DNA of 64,000 bases from Nymphaea colorata (GCF_008831285.2 NC_045144.1:4084268-4148267), one strand, 5' to 3'; counted from the first letter of the stretch, positions 12,243 to 24,708 are shown. Numbers and translations: made by a program. Notes: generated from the letters alone by a model not told the origin.

Positions 12243-13230
12243 GTGAATCGGTTGGTCGCAGATGTGGCCACCCATGAGGAAGCCCTCGGCTTTGCTACCG
12301 AAACCTTTGAGGGATTCAAGGAGAAGATGAAGTTGATGCAGGAACAAATGGCCGAGTACGTGGCCATAAACCGATCACTCTCTAACTTGGTGAAGACTCT
12401 ACAGGACGAAGTCGTTGGACTTCGTAACTAACTTAGCCAATAGTAGTCAAGAGAGGACCAGTAGGGTCGGCGTTCAACGTCCAGTGAAGTACAGTGGTAG
12501 TCAGGATGCTAGGGTGATCGACAACTTTCTGTTCCAAGTTGGCTACTACCTGGACTTGCAGAACGTAGTAGAAGAGGACTTGAAGATCAAAACCGCAATG
12601 ATGTTCTTAGAGGGAGATGTTGTGGCTTGGTAGAGGTGGAAAATGTTGGACATTGAGAATGAAGATTGCACGATTCGTACCTTCGACAAATTTAGCAAGC
12701 ACTTGAATGGATACTTCATGTCTGTGGATGTTGAAAGACATGTTTATCGGTTGGTTGTGAACCTGAAACAGACAAGTGCTTTGAGAGATTATATCAGGGC
12801 CTACTAAAAGGTCATGTTGGACGTACTTATGATGCCAGAAAAAGATACACTTCATTGGTTCGTCACAGGGCTCCAATCTTGGGCCCAAGCCGACGTAGAG
12901 AAATTCAATCCAGAGACTTTGGAGCAAGCATATGTGGCAGCTGAGCGTTTGGCCGACACCCAATGCAAAAGCTATACTAATACCTTCAATTCTACGAAGA
13001 AGTCCGACCACGGCGGTAAGAGGGAGGAACGACGAGACAACACAAATGAATCATCGCCCCAGAAGCCAACCGAGAGAAAACTCTTCTTTCGCAAGGACTA
13101 TACTGGGCCACCAAGAGAAGTGACTTGTTGGGTCTATGGAGAAAAGCACCAAGCGCATGTTTGCCCGAAACATGTGAGAACTACCGGGCAGGCCAATGCT
13201 GTGAGGGCCATCGAAGGCGAGACCGAATAA
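12243..13230 (+). pseudogene. Ty3 gag, broken by stops
   Basis: Open segments at 12243-12431, 12415-12633 and 12814-13230 give a retrotransposon Gag-like region followed by a basic stretch and a single zinc knuckle near 13126-13164. The knuckle reads C-x2-Y-x4-H-x4-C instead of C-x2-C-x4-H-x4-C; the second cysteine is replaced by tyrosine, as a TGT to TAT change would do. In-frame stops at 12631-12633 (TAG where Trp is expected) and 12805-12807 (TAA where Gln is plausible) kill the product. Gag would normally form the capsid particle. Confidence 0.85.
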
Positions 13231-13242
13231 GGGCAAACACGG

Positions 13243-16200
13243 ATGGGTGCCGCCCAGACGATCAATGTTGCCCAAAGTCGCGCAGTATCTAGCAGTATGG
13301 TGAACAAGGAGTTGATGTTCCTATATGTCACTCTAAATGGAATATATATTGTTGCGATGGTAGACTCCAGGGCAACGCATAACTTCGTCTCAGGAGAGGA
13401 GGCCGAGCGAGTGAGATTGAAGTCTGTACCGCAACAGAGGACCCTTAAAACGGTAAACTCTGAAGTCAGGTCCATCCTAGGAGAAGCAAGGGGTGTAACA
13501 GTTCAGATTGAAGGTTGGACGGGAGTCACCAACTTCTCCGTAGTACCCCTGGATGATTTCAAGGTGATTCTTGGGATGGAGTTTGTTAGAGGCTAGAATG
13601 CATTGATGTTGTCAAAGTTCAACACATTGACGTTAATGGGTGCAGACCAATCCCATACAGTGTCTTGTCACTCCACCAAAAGCAAGTCTCAGCCGATGTT
13701 GTCGGCAATACAGCTGAAGAAGGGCGTGCGTCATGGGGAACAAACATTCCTCATAGCCGTATGTCTACAAGAAGATGACCCTCAACCGAGAGTCATTCCC
13801 CCAGGGCTAGCCCCTGTCCTGAAGCAGTTCGAGGGAGTGATGCCCCCCGAGTTGCCCAAACGCATACCTCCTAAGCATGAGATTGATCAGGAGATTGATT
13901 TTGTTCCCGGAACCAAGCCACCAGCTATGGCCCCCTACAGAATGGGACCAACCGAACTGAAGGAGCTGTGAAAGCAGCTTGATGACATGCTTGAGTCAGG
14001 GATCATCCGTCTCACTAAGGCACCCTTCAAAGCCTCTGTATTGTTTCAGACAAAGCATGATGACTCCAAGAGACTCTGTGTGGATTACCGTGCTTTGAAC
14101 AAAGTGAAAGTGAAAAACAAGTATCTGTTGCCTTTGATTGCAGACTTGTTCGACCAGTTGGGCAAGCGAAGATCTTTTCAAAGCTAGACCTTGGTTCCGG
14201 CTACTGGCAAGTCAGAATCATAGAAGGTGATGAATCAATGACAGATTGCGTCACCCACTATGGAGCGTATCAGTTCCTAGTCATGCCATGCGGATTGACG
14301 AATGCCCCCGCGACTTTCTCGACCCTCATGAACAAGATATTCTACCCATACCTTGACAAGTTTGTGGTAGTCAACCTTGATGACATTGTAATCTTTAGCA
14401 ACAGCCTAGAGGAGCACGTTGATCACTTGAAGACAGTGTTTCAAGTACTCAAACAAAATGACCTTTATGTAAAGAAGGAAACGTGCTTCTTTGGCCAAGG
14501 AGAGATCAGCTTCCCCAGCTATATTATAAGAAATGGCCAGCTGCGAATGGATCTGGAAAAGTGAAAGTTGTCGAAGACTAGAAGCCACCCTCGAATGTGC
14601 CTAAATTGTGGTCCTTTCTTGGGTTGGTCAATTACTATCAGCGGTTCACCATGGGGTACTCATTGATAGCAGCGTTTCTCACTGACCTACTAAAAAAGAA
14701 TCGATTCTGGATTTGGACTCAGTCTGCCCAAGATGCCTTTGAAGGCCTGAAGCATGCCCTTGTACAAGAGTTCGTTCTCAGATTGCCAGATCATTCAAAG
14801 CCCTTTGAAATATACATAGATGCCTCAGATTTTGCCATCGATGGGGTACTAATGCAAGAAGGTCATCTGATCACCTATAAGAGCCAGAAACTGAAGGACC
14901 CTGAGAAGCGGTACACAGTGCATGAACAGGAAATGACCGCCATTGTGCATTGCTTGCGCATATGGAGGCATTACCTACTGGGGGCAGAGTTCGTTGTCAA
15001 GATGGATAATGTGGCCACAAGTTACTTCAAGACTCAGAAGAAGTTAACTCCGAAGCAGGCTCGTTGGCTGAAATTTTTAGCGGAGTTTGATTTTGCTTTG
15101 GAGTACAAGGTTGGTAAGACCAACGTGGTAGCAGATGCATTGAGTTGAAAGGCAAAACTTGCAACCTCTCGAGCGGGGACCTCCGAAGCCCAATTGGAGA
15201 GTGCGCTCCTCGAGCGGGTTCGTGAAAGAATGCAACAGAACTCATCGGCCCAACACGTGGTTGCCTTGGCCGAAGCGGGGAAGACTCGAAGATTTTGGCT
15301 GCGAGATGGATTGCTCCTCACCAAGGGCGGACGCGTTTTCGTGCTGAAGTGGGGTAATCTCCGGCGGGAGCTAACAAATGAGTGCCATGAGTGCCACGAT
15401 ATGCTTTGGGCTGGCCATCTAGGCTAGGAGCGGACTCTGGCCCTTCTCAAACGGGGGTATTATTGGCCCCAGATGCGCGACAATGTGGAGGCGTATCTGA
15501 AGACCTGTCTCATCTACCAGCAGGACAAGGAGAGTAACCAGAAACCTACCGGCCTGCTTGAGCCTCTTCCTGTTCGGAGCGTCCATGGGAGAGCATCTCC
15601 ATGGACTTCATTGTGAGTCTACCCAGAGTTGATGGCTACAACTCTATCTTCTTTTTGTGGATAGGTTTTCTAAGTATGTCACATTCATTCCAATTACGAA
15701 GGAGAGCCCAGCGGAGAAGACGACAGAGATGTTTGTGAAAAACATTGTGAAGTACTGGGGCGTGTCGAAGAGTATTGTAAGCGATCGCGATGCTCGCTTC
15801 ACAGGCAAGTTTTGGCGTGAAGTATTTCGGTTGTTTGGCTCAGACTTGTTGTTTTCCACAAGCTTCCACCCGTAGACTGACCGCCAGACCGAACACATCA
15901 ATGCCTTGTTGGAACAGTACATGTGGCACTTTGTTAGTGTCAACTAAAAAAACTGGGTAAAGCTGCTCGTTGTTGCCCAATTCTATTACAACTTGCAGAA
16001 GAGCGAGTATTCAGGTCACAGCCCCTTCGAAGTAGCCACCGGACAACAACCGTTGATGTCTCACACTCTTGCTGCCCAAGAGAAGGGAAGACTCAGCTTC
16101 GCCTACCAGATCCTTCGACACAAAGTCAACTACCTTAGCGAACCGAAGCGATACTTGGTCAAGTGGGTAGATGAAGATCAACCAACATGAGAGTATGTCT

Positions 16201-16280
16201 TTCCTTTGAAGCGAAGCCATCCAGAAGAAGTCGGGATCTACCACGAAGCTGCTAGCATTGAGGACACCGCTTGATTTGAA
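13243..16280 (+). pseudogene. Ty3 pol (protease, RT, RNase H, integrase), broken by stops
   Basis: Protease, 13243-13596: the active-site motif is DSRATHNF where DSGATHNF is usual. Reverse transcriptase, about 13840-14570: [25 protein letters not shown] and NLDDIVIFS, the last with Asn in place of Tyr of the YLDD motif. RNase H, 14780-15146: IYIDASDFAIDGVLMQ and HEQEMTAIVHCL. Integrase, about 15360-15950: an ECHECHDMLWAGHLG zinc-binding start, a CLIY segment where CxxC is expected, then the MDFIVSLP and SDRDARF core. The tail RYLVKWVDEDQP resembles a weak chromodomain-like end. At least nine in-frame stops interrupt it. Nearly all are one transition away from CAA, CAG, CGA or TGG. Confidence 0.9.
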
Positions 16281-16290
16281 GGGGGGAGCA
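16276..16290 (+). promoter_or_regulatory. Polypurine tract
   Basis: A purine run containing GAAGGGGGGAGCA directly abuts the 3' LTR. This is the standard plus-strand priming site of LTR retrotransposons. Confidence 0.85.
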
Positions 16291-16706
16291 TGTTCCCTTG
16301 TGTAGTGTCTGTATAGTCATCCTTTGCTTTCGTGGTATTTGCTTTGCTTATGTTGAGTCTTGGTATTAGCTCGAACGTTCACCTGTGTCGGAGCACCCTC
16401 CCAAAACCGGCCCCAAGTATAAAATTGTGATTCCTTGTTTTGGATGGTTGGTATAAGAATTCTGTAAGCGGCTTCGGCCATCATTTGTAAGTAAAGTATA
16501 AAGCTTACTTGCTTTCCCTCGTGATGTATTCAACTGTTTAAGTGAATATATTGCGAGTTTTCTTTCCACACTCTTTGTGTATTTTGTGTCTTGAGTTTTC
16601 GAAAAAGCGTTCAAGTGATCTGTGCCCACTTGAATACAGCGAAGGCTTATGGCTTACTGGCGAGAGTTTACCGTGCCGCACGGTCCGGAGGAGTTGGCCC
16701 GTGACA
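16291..16706 (+). repeat. 3' LTR of the Ty3 element
   Basis: Starts TGTTCCCTTGTG and ends GGCCCGTGACA, 416 bp, and is followed by the TAATT target duplication. By eye it differs from the 5' LTR at about 44 sites, roughly four transitions per transversion. Confidence 0.93.
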
Positions 16707-16711
16707 TAATT

Positions 16712-17202
16712 TCTAATAGCTTTTAAATGTTTTCTTTTTCCCTTAATGTTGTCATCCAGTTGTAGTATGAATCAATTGTCAAGATTATCTTCACTTTGAA
16801 ACATATATATTGGTCTTATGAGGACAAAAAATTTGCAAGTTCAACAATAGCAATACTTCTCAAAAAATCCTAGGGAGCAAGCGAAGGTTGAGCGTGTATA
16901 AAACACACTATCAACGCACACACAAAAATTGATTTAAATATATAATTAACAAAATTGAAAATGAGCAAGAAGCCTTAATAGTGAGAGTAGGGAATATCCC
17001 ATATAGAAAGAAGCTAGGAGAGTTGGCATTTGGGTGACCCAATAGCAAGAAAATTACTCATTTGACTAATCAAGCCAACAGCCAGAAGCTTATAAGGGCT
17101 GGTTTCATCATTTGACAAGTTAGTTAGTAAAAATAAATAAATAATAAAAATATAAAACTATAAAAATTAAGGAATGCAAGAAAAAATACACACTCCAAGA
17201 GA
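16712..17202. other. Spacer between Ty3 element and solo LTR
   Basis: AT-rich sequence with no recognisable gene or bounded repeat. Confidence 0.6.
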
Positions 17203-17207
17203 TTACA

Positions 17208-19533
17208 TGTAATGCTTGGCGCTTGGTAGATCGGGTTAGATCGGGGTCCAGATCCAGACCCAAACTCCACCGCATGAAGAGGAGCCCGACGCCGGCTATT
17301 CCTCTTCATTTCTCTTGTGGTGCTCGATGCGGAGAAGCAGGAGGCGGAAGGAAGTGCAACTGTTGCAAAGATGAAGGGCCATAGTAGTGCTGAGGTAAGC
17401 CCTCTCGATCTCTCTCTGGCTTTTATGTTTTCTCCTTCTTCCTCGCCCACTACTGCATCCCTATCCTTGTCTTGTCCCTTTCATTGATCTTTGTCTTCTC
17501 CCTCTTTATTTCGAGTTCTCTCTGCTCAATCGCCCTCTCTTCCACCAGCTCTCAACCCTTGTCTTTTCCTCTCTACCCTTGCATGTGCTGCCCCTCTATC
17601 ACTCACACCCTCTCGTGTTCACTCTCGTCTTCAATCTCCCTCTCTTGCTTTTCCCTGCTTTCTCCAAGCTATGTTGCCCTAAAAAGTTACATGATTATCT
17701 TTTTAGCATCATGGGTTAATTTTTGAAGTGGTTAGGAAGCATGATAGAGATTTTGATGTGGTAGGGAATGTGTAGAACTGTTTTAAGGAACTCGTGAAGT
17801 ATGCTATTGTTGATGTGCATATTATGTCACTTGTTGGGACAGAGACCTGTTAGAAGGCTTTATGGGCGGATACTACCTATCATCACCCACTTGAGGCGAT
17901 GACCTACGTCTCAATGATCCTATTTCTTTTTTGTATAGACTTTAGTGCGAAACGAGCAGAAGACTTATTGCTTGAATATTTTTGTAGGTACACCAAGAAC
18001 ATTGAGTATACCTTGAGCAATAAGATTTGAAGCTCGAGGTAATTTGGGTAATTTTGGTGATGCGCAACAGGTATAGCGGCATTCCAAACAAATCCCTACC
18101 TTGGGCCAAATTCAGAGTGTGTCAGTTTCAAGATTGTTGTAGCCTATGATTGTGTTATGTTGAATGAATGTTTGCATGTGATTGAATGATTATGAGATTG
18201 GTTGAATGTTTTTAAACTACTACGTAATGATAAGTGCATGCTAGCAATTATAGTTGCTTAAGACAAATTAGGTAGGGTATCAAGTCAAGTGTCTCCTCGA
18301 CGCCGATTGTGCATTAGAAAACATCTTAAAATGATATTTGTATAGGACAACTACGAGTCAATCAAGGATCGAGACCACTCTCCATGGTTCGGCTAAGTTT
18401 TGTATGATGTGATTGATATGTTTGATTGATGTGAATCTTGCAATATATTTCGTGTGCATTTTTCGTGTGAATGTACTCGTAAAGTTATGACAGATAGCTA
18501 AAACTATTGGCTGTATGTGTAGCCCTCGTAAGCAGGCGTTTTGAGGTATGGGTGCACTCGTGAAGTGAACCAACCTCGTCTGCTAGCCGGTCATTTTGTG
18601 AATATGTTCTCATAATGATAAGTTAAGAAATAATAATTGATAGGAGGTCAGTGGGTTATGGCAATGTGCTTGAGATATGTCCCACCCTCGCCACTAGTCT
18701 CACCTGCTCAGAGCGCAGGCAGTGCAAGGCCCTAGGATATCATTGTGTGATGTGCTTGGAGTGTTGGGCTCTCGTCTTCCCAACCTGAGTGTCATAAGGA
18801 AGGCTGAGCAACTCTCCTTAGAATTCATACATCCATGGATGATTGCTCTACTGCTGCAGCATGAACAAATTCATATCATTTCGGGCCACCATGGGGTTGT
18901 CTCCCGACTGTAAGTCAGCCTGGTGTGCACACACCTATGCTGCACCCATAGGAGTTGTCAATTCATTAAAGTAAATGTAACTAAAATGATTGTAAATGAA
19001 GTGAATGTGATTATTGAATGTGTTAATTATGGTCATTCAGTGCTCCCTACATATTGTGGTATATGTGACATGATAGTATTATGTTTTCATATTTGTGATA
19101 TCCTAGATTTGAACCATTACCTTAGAGGGTTAGAGATTTATCTGGTTTGTTGTCATACTGTGAAGGCTAAACTTCTGTTGTTTATTTTTTTCAGGTTTTG
19201 ACAAACATGGGACAACAAGTTGATTAGATGACTCAACTCACATCCTATTGGGGAGATTTTGGGTCTATTGTAGTGTCGGCACGTCATGTTTTAGTCTCAT
19301 TGATGTATCGTTTTTAGTAGGCATCACTGTTGTGGTTTTGGAGCATTTTTGTCATATGTGTTATTGAGAAATATAAAGTAATTTTTTTTAACTGAATTTA
19401 CTATATAATGAAATGTCTGCCTTATTGTCTTTTGATGTGCATAGTTCCTTTTGATTGTTGTGTCGTCGCACCTCGACATTTTATGTTCTAACAAAAAAAA
19501 GGTTATTTGGGGTCAAAGTGTTGGAGTGTGACA
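17208..19533 (+). mobile_element. Solo LTR, about 2.3 kb (probably a Ty3/Tekay-like family)
   Basis: The block starts TGTAATGCTTGG and ends GGAGTGTGACA. It is flanked by the perfect 5-bp duplication TTACA (17203-17207 and 19534-19538). There is no primer-binding site or coding sequence inside, so it fits a solo LTR left by LTR-LTR recombination. A truncated relative lies at 56848-58989; the two share landmarks such as GTCCAGACCCA, GGCGGCATTCCA and GCCACTAGTCTC. Long LTRs of this style are typical of Tekay/Del-type Ty3 elements in plants; that assignment is inference. Its 3' part has an intron-like TTTTTTTCAG, and its 5' part is CT-rich. Confidence 0.8.
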
Positions 19534-19782
19534 TTACAACTTAATTTTCTATCATCTTCCTACAAATTATAGTTCAACAATGAAAAGTGTGTCAAGAAAA
19601 AAAAGTAACATGAGCTTTGGTAAACAAAAAAAAATCAACCAACTAATATTTGGGGCATGAAACTTCTTAATAGCCTTTAAAAGTTATTTCCTGAAGGTAA
19701 TGGCAGTTCACTTCAATGTTGTTTATTCACTCATGAAATGTGCACCTACTACCAATATAGACAATAGTTTTGTTGTTGCAAT

Positions 19783-20283
19783 TAGGGGTGAACACGAGCC
19801 GAGTCGAGCCCAAGTTCAGTCAGCTCGAGCTCAGCTCGAACTCGAAAAAAGCTCGATCGAATCAACTCAAGCTCAACTCGGTAGTTAGGCATTGAGCTCG
19901 AGCTCGACTCGATTAAGTCTCGACAAACACTCTTTTATCTAAAGCCAAAAGACAAAAAGAAATTCTCTTTTATCTAAAGCCGATCCTAGGGCAGTCTGTT
20001 CTCCTTCCTTCTACTGCAAACTATTTCCTCCCCAACCCATTCCCAGTGATCAGCTTCTCTCTCTATAATGATAAGGAAAAAACGAAAGAAATTTCCATGA
20101 TCCGTCAAGTCTCCTTCTCCCTTCCTTCCACTTGATCTTCCTTGTATTCATGGCTTGAGAAGTCGACAGTTCATCACAAGCAGCCTTAAGTCAACCAATC
20201 AGTCGTTGTGTTCACCATATGCCTCCAGTGATATGTGCCAAAGAGAACTTGCCATCTTTGCTGAATAAAATGCAGAAATAAAG

Positions 20284-20322
<39 letters not shown>

Positions 20323-20731
20323 TACATACATGCACATAGGAAACTTGCACTTTTGCTGCAGGCACTAACCTTGAAGGTTGAAGGCTGAAGCGGAGCTGCC
20401 GGCTACTGCGACAGGAACCTTGAAGGCTGACGACTGAAGGCTGAAGTAGGTGGAAGATCTTAGGAGTTAGGTTAGGGTTGCATTTGGGGGCAAAAAGTTT
20501 CAAAACTCAGGGCAAAAAGTTTCGAAATGAGAGAGGGAGAACAAAAAGGAAAGTAGTGAGTTTCCCGCCTAAGACATTTTCAAAAACCGGTTTTTCAATT
20601 AAAAAAACGAGTCAGTGACATTTTTGAGCCGAGTTGAGCTTTAACAGTTCGAGTTCAGAGAACTCGAACTCGACTCGATTAGTTGAATGAGTCGACTCGT
20701 GAACTCGAGATCGACTCGTTGTTCACCCCTA
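19783..20731. mobile_element. hAT-type MITE with TAGGGGTGAACA ends
   Basis: This 949-bp element is flanked by the perfect 8-bp duplication GTTGCAAT (19775-19782 and 20732-20739). The terminal inverted repeat TAGGGGTGAACA is perfect. The next bases on both sides are GAGTCGAG/CTCGAACTCG-rich subterminal repeats. No transposase is present. The internal sequence includes a (GA)n tract near 20286-20320. 8-bp duplications and TAGGGGTG ends are a common plant hAT pattern, so this is a non-autonomous copy mobilised in trans. Confidence 0.88.
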
Positions 20732-20739
20732 GTTGCAAT

Positions 20740-23700
20740 ACAACTTTAATGGGGTTTCAAGATGGATTCTCTTATACTCAAATAAGTTTTTTATCTATAG
20801 AATCTCTTTGGTTGATGAATTTAGTTTGATATTCTAGTTAGAGGTTTTTTATTTAACTTTTTGAAGATATCAATGGACATTCAGGAAACATGAAACTTTG
20901 TTGTAGAATATTTAATGTGGAATTTTCTTTCTTTTTGCATAAACATGAGTTGTTAGATTTAAAGATGAAAGACAAGATACAATAAATCTTAGAAATTTCG
21001 TGAAGTTGACAATCATCAACACAACTTCCGCAGACAAGAAAGTGCCATCAAATTATGACATGTTACAACATCTCAATTTAAGATCATGAAAGAATTCAAT
21101 TAATTGATGAAGTGTTAGACTTTAAGCCATCACAAATTATCTTTTTTTCACATCAAGGGTCTCTCAAGTCTCTACAACTTAATCACCACTAGTCATTAAC
21201 CAATCCTCAACACTTGAGTCACATTTAGAAAGAAAAAGTAGCCTCTAAAATGAGTAGGTTACTTCTATTCTAAGAAAGTAAGTTAAACATGTATCCCAAA
21301 TTTGACATTTCAGATTTGTGTATGAGAACATCGATCTTTGATTTGTTGATGCTTCTATCAACACTAATATGAGTATATGACAATTTTTCCACAAATAACT
21401 ACATCAATAAGGCTTGCCAAACTAATAGGTTCCTTTGTCTTCTTTTTCCTTTGTCAATGGCAACAGCAGGCATCATAAGAGTAAGACAACTTACATTGAA
21501 GACAAATGTTTCTTGTTGAACAACTGATTTTGGTTCGTCTCATCACTTTCTTTCATGTTTCCTCTCCTTGATGGGAGAAGTGTCAACAAAAGTCTTTAGT
21601 TTCTCAAAAAGTCATATTCATCACCAAGGCTGCCAAAAAGGTTGATCCTTTTTTCTTAATCTTTTGTACTTGATGACTCATTAATTAACTGTGAATGGAC
21701 GATATTGCAAGAGTAAATCCACATTCCTTGCTAAGTTGAATGGCTTACCATGACTCCCGAATATGCTTTCATAAATCTAATATATGCATCAAAGTTGTTT
21801 CATTCTTCATAAACTTCTTTAAACTCAAGTTTCTTTTTTCATATCAAGAAATAAGAATCCTTCATCAGCAAAAGAGTCCATTCAATTTAAATGCTAGGGC
21901 ATCATTAAGTGATGTCCAAACTGAAAGGCGAATCTTAGTGTAGCTTTCTATCTTGTCATTAACATAGCCCAATTAAGATTTGTCAATAAGAAAAAGTCAA
22001 CAAAAAGTGATCATAGTTTGAACTAGTTGCGGTATGTATGCAAGTCATTAAAAGTTATGATGGTGATCCAGTGTGATGTTTTGGCTAGACCAACTTAAGA
22101 GTATTATGGGTTGTAATAGGTTGATTCACATTACATGTGCCAACTAGTTATGACTAGCTCTCAATAGCTGGTGAAGAACTAAAGGAACCTGAAAAAGAGA
22201 AGAAAGCAAACTAGTCAATGAAAGAGAAAAAAAACTTAGATGTTGGCACTCAAGGGGGTTTGGTACCAAGTCATTAATATTCATGTATGCATCAGGTATA
22301 CATGTACATACAAAGTGCGAACAAATAATGTTGTGCAAATGCAAAGTTAAAAACAATTAAAAAATGATTAAAAAAGTAATAGGCCTAGATTCACTCTTAC
22401 GATGAATTTTATTTTGGGCAAGTCGATGACAATCTAGATAACATTGATATGAAGGGCTAATAGCATCAACAACTTTATGTTATGAAAAATTATATTCTTG
22501 TCGAAGGTAACTGTCATCAACAATGATAAATAACTTTTTGCATGAATCTGAAACAATTAATGAAAATTTATACAGGAGTCCTTACACCACATTACAGTAT
22601 TCTGCCGGCATCATCCCTTTAGAAGGTTCATGTTTCCAAATTGCATGAAATCTCTTCGTTGGTAGCTCTATATATGTGTGTGTGTGTGTGTGTGTGTTAA
22701 TTTCCTTTCATTTCCCTTATCTCCTTCTATAAAAAGTACACAATGCTTGTAGCCAAACTTGTTTTATTATCGATTCTAACTGTTTCCATTGTGTGCATAG
22801 CAAAATAGAAGAAAGAGAGGAACTTTCCTTTAATAGACTCTTACTCTTATATTGCAATAAGAGGCAAAGTTAGCTCTCACCTATATTTGTAATTGTATAT
22901 ATTCAAGAAATTTGAACTATTGCAAAGTAGAATGTTTATTAATTTCGCTCTTGTTTATCTTTCACTGCAACAAAAGGTGCCAGCTCTGGAGCTATACTAG
23001 CACCACTGGCAAGTGGCAACACCAAGCCACCACTGCTGTTATGAATGGCCTAACATCAAACTCTGCCGCTAATTCAGCGCCCTAATTGACCATCTTAACT
23101 GACCCGCAGCTTAGTGCCAGTGTTAATTGTTACTGGCACTGCCCAGGTAATGCCAGAGTCCCTGTGCTCACTGGCACTACCTTCAGCGCCAGTGATTTCT
23201 CCTTTTCCCTTGTAATAGTCAGAGTAATACTTTTGGATATTATTCCACAAGTAATACAAAGTGTCCAGTCCTGCTTAAATTACAAACAATACTATGGTCT
23301 CCAATAAAATGAACATAGAACGTGTACAACAAAAGACATTACTAATTAGTTCACAAGTGGGAGAACATATGTTCTTTCATTTTATATGTGGTTGGTCTAT
23401 ATGTACCACTGATTAGATCATGATTTTTTGCTACTCACTGCATTCTATAAACATATATGTTTTACATGCATACTAAAAAATTTAAGGTTTTCAAAAACAT
23501 GCTTTTAAGCAACTTGGGCAAAAGATAAAAATATGTATCAAATGTTATTGCCTCTGCATGTCGAAGAACAGGCTATGAACGTACAACTTTCAAAGTAAAG
23601 TTTTGGCATAACTAACGACAAGAAGTCATTACATGCCAAAAAGAAATAGTGATGTGCGGATGACATTTTTTATGCAAATGCCGCGGGTTATAGCGTGAAG

Positions 23701-24059
23701 CAACAAACCATTGCACAAAGGAAAAATGTAGCAAGGAACAAGACGGTTTTAAAATAAATATCAGATGCTTTGGGATGAAATTCTCACCAAAAAACATAAC
23801 AACCTTTTTGCATGCTTAAAGATGTTTGGCTAATCAATCTATCATCATTCAAGCTTTGAAGGAAGAATATATATATATATATAAGTACCAGAAGCTAGTT
23901 ATCTGAGTACTTATAATAAAATTTAGCAACGCTGCAACTTTTAGTTCTCTTGTTTTCTTTTTTTTTTCAACTGTATATTTAATAGCAGTTCTGCACTTAA
24001 AATTTTTAAATTGAATTAACTTTTACAAAACAAAATTATTGTTTTTTGAAAAGTTATAT

Positions 24060-24118
<59 letters not shown>

Positions 24119-24488
24119 CAATGAAACAATAAACTGTTAGGTGCTAGAAACTTAGATGCTAGACTAATAAGGAACAATTTAGTCTCTTATCTTTTTTGCA
24201 GATAGGTGGTTGGGAGAAAAATGTCAAAATAATATTTAAATAACAAAAATGTATCATCACTTTTTTCTTATTGTTTTTCTCTGAGTCATCAATCTAAATG
24301 CATCGATGACTGAGATTATTCCTTATTTGTTTAACAGTATGTCCTACCAGTTTCTCATTTAAATAGCGGTCATTTGAACAAGCACTTCTGTCTAATGAGA
24401 GGTCAAAACAGAACCAATTTTTTTGTTGAAACCACCCTTTATCAAGATTCTAATTGCTAAGATTACATTAAGTGACCCACTATACAAA
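20740..24488. other. Intergenic DNA without recognisable genes
   Basis: AT-rich sequence, including (TG)n near 22675-22697 and a (TAA)n array at 24061-24117. Around 22980-23220 the words TGCCAGTG/CACTGGCA recur on both strands, suggesting a decayed inverted-repeat element. The stretch 21000-22400 has no bounded repeat and no convincing coding frame, though it may be old transposon debris. Confidence 0.55.
24061..24117. repeat. (TAA)n microsatellite
   Basis: About 19 uninterrupted TAA units. Confidence 0.95.
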
Positions 24489-24497
24489 GTTAACATG

Positions 24498-24699
24498 GCA
24501 GAGCCAAGGGGGGGCGGGCAAGGCATAGGCCCTGATCAGCCACCTCAAATTTTTTTTATTTAAATTTACATGTAAATTGAAAAAGAAAAAATCACTTGTC
24601 GTATATAAAAATTTTGAAAAATAATATTTTGGCTCTTATCAAAATCTGAAAACTATAATTTGTACCCCTTCATGAAAAAATTGAAGCTTCGCCCCCACT
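24498..24699. mobile_element. 202-bp non-autonomous element with a 9-bp target duplication
   Basis: The perfect 9-bp direct repeat GTTAACATG flanks the block (24489-24497 and 24700-24708). The left end has GAGCCAAGGGGGGCGGGC and the right end, reverse-complemented, has AGTGGGGGCGAAGCTTC, so the ends are loosely inverted. The middle is AT-rich and non-coding. The 9-bp duplication would suit a Mutator-like transposase, but the inverted repeats are too short to be sure of the class. Confidence 0.65.
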
Positions 24700-24708
24700 G
24701 TTAACATG

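Larger units (their letters stand above)
11697..16706 (+). mobile_element. Complete but inactivated Ty3/gypsy LTR retrotransposon
   Basis: This 5,010-bp element is bounded by TG...CA LTRs of 416 bp each and by the perfect 5-bp duplication TAATT (11692-11696 and 16707-16711). It has a primer-binding site just after the 5' LTR and a polypurine tract just before the 3' LTR. The gene order protease, reverse transcriptase, RNase H, integrase is that of Ty3/gypsy. The two LTRs differ at roughly a tenth of positions by eye, mostly transitions, so the insertion is old. Gag and pol are full of stop codons, and the element cannot encode its own movement. Confidence 0.95.
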
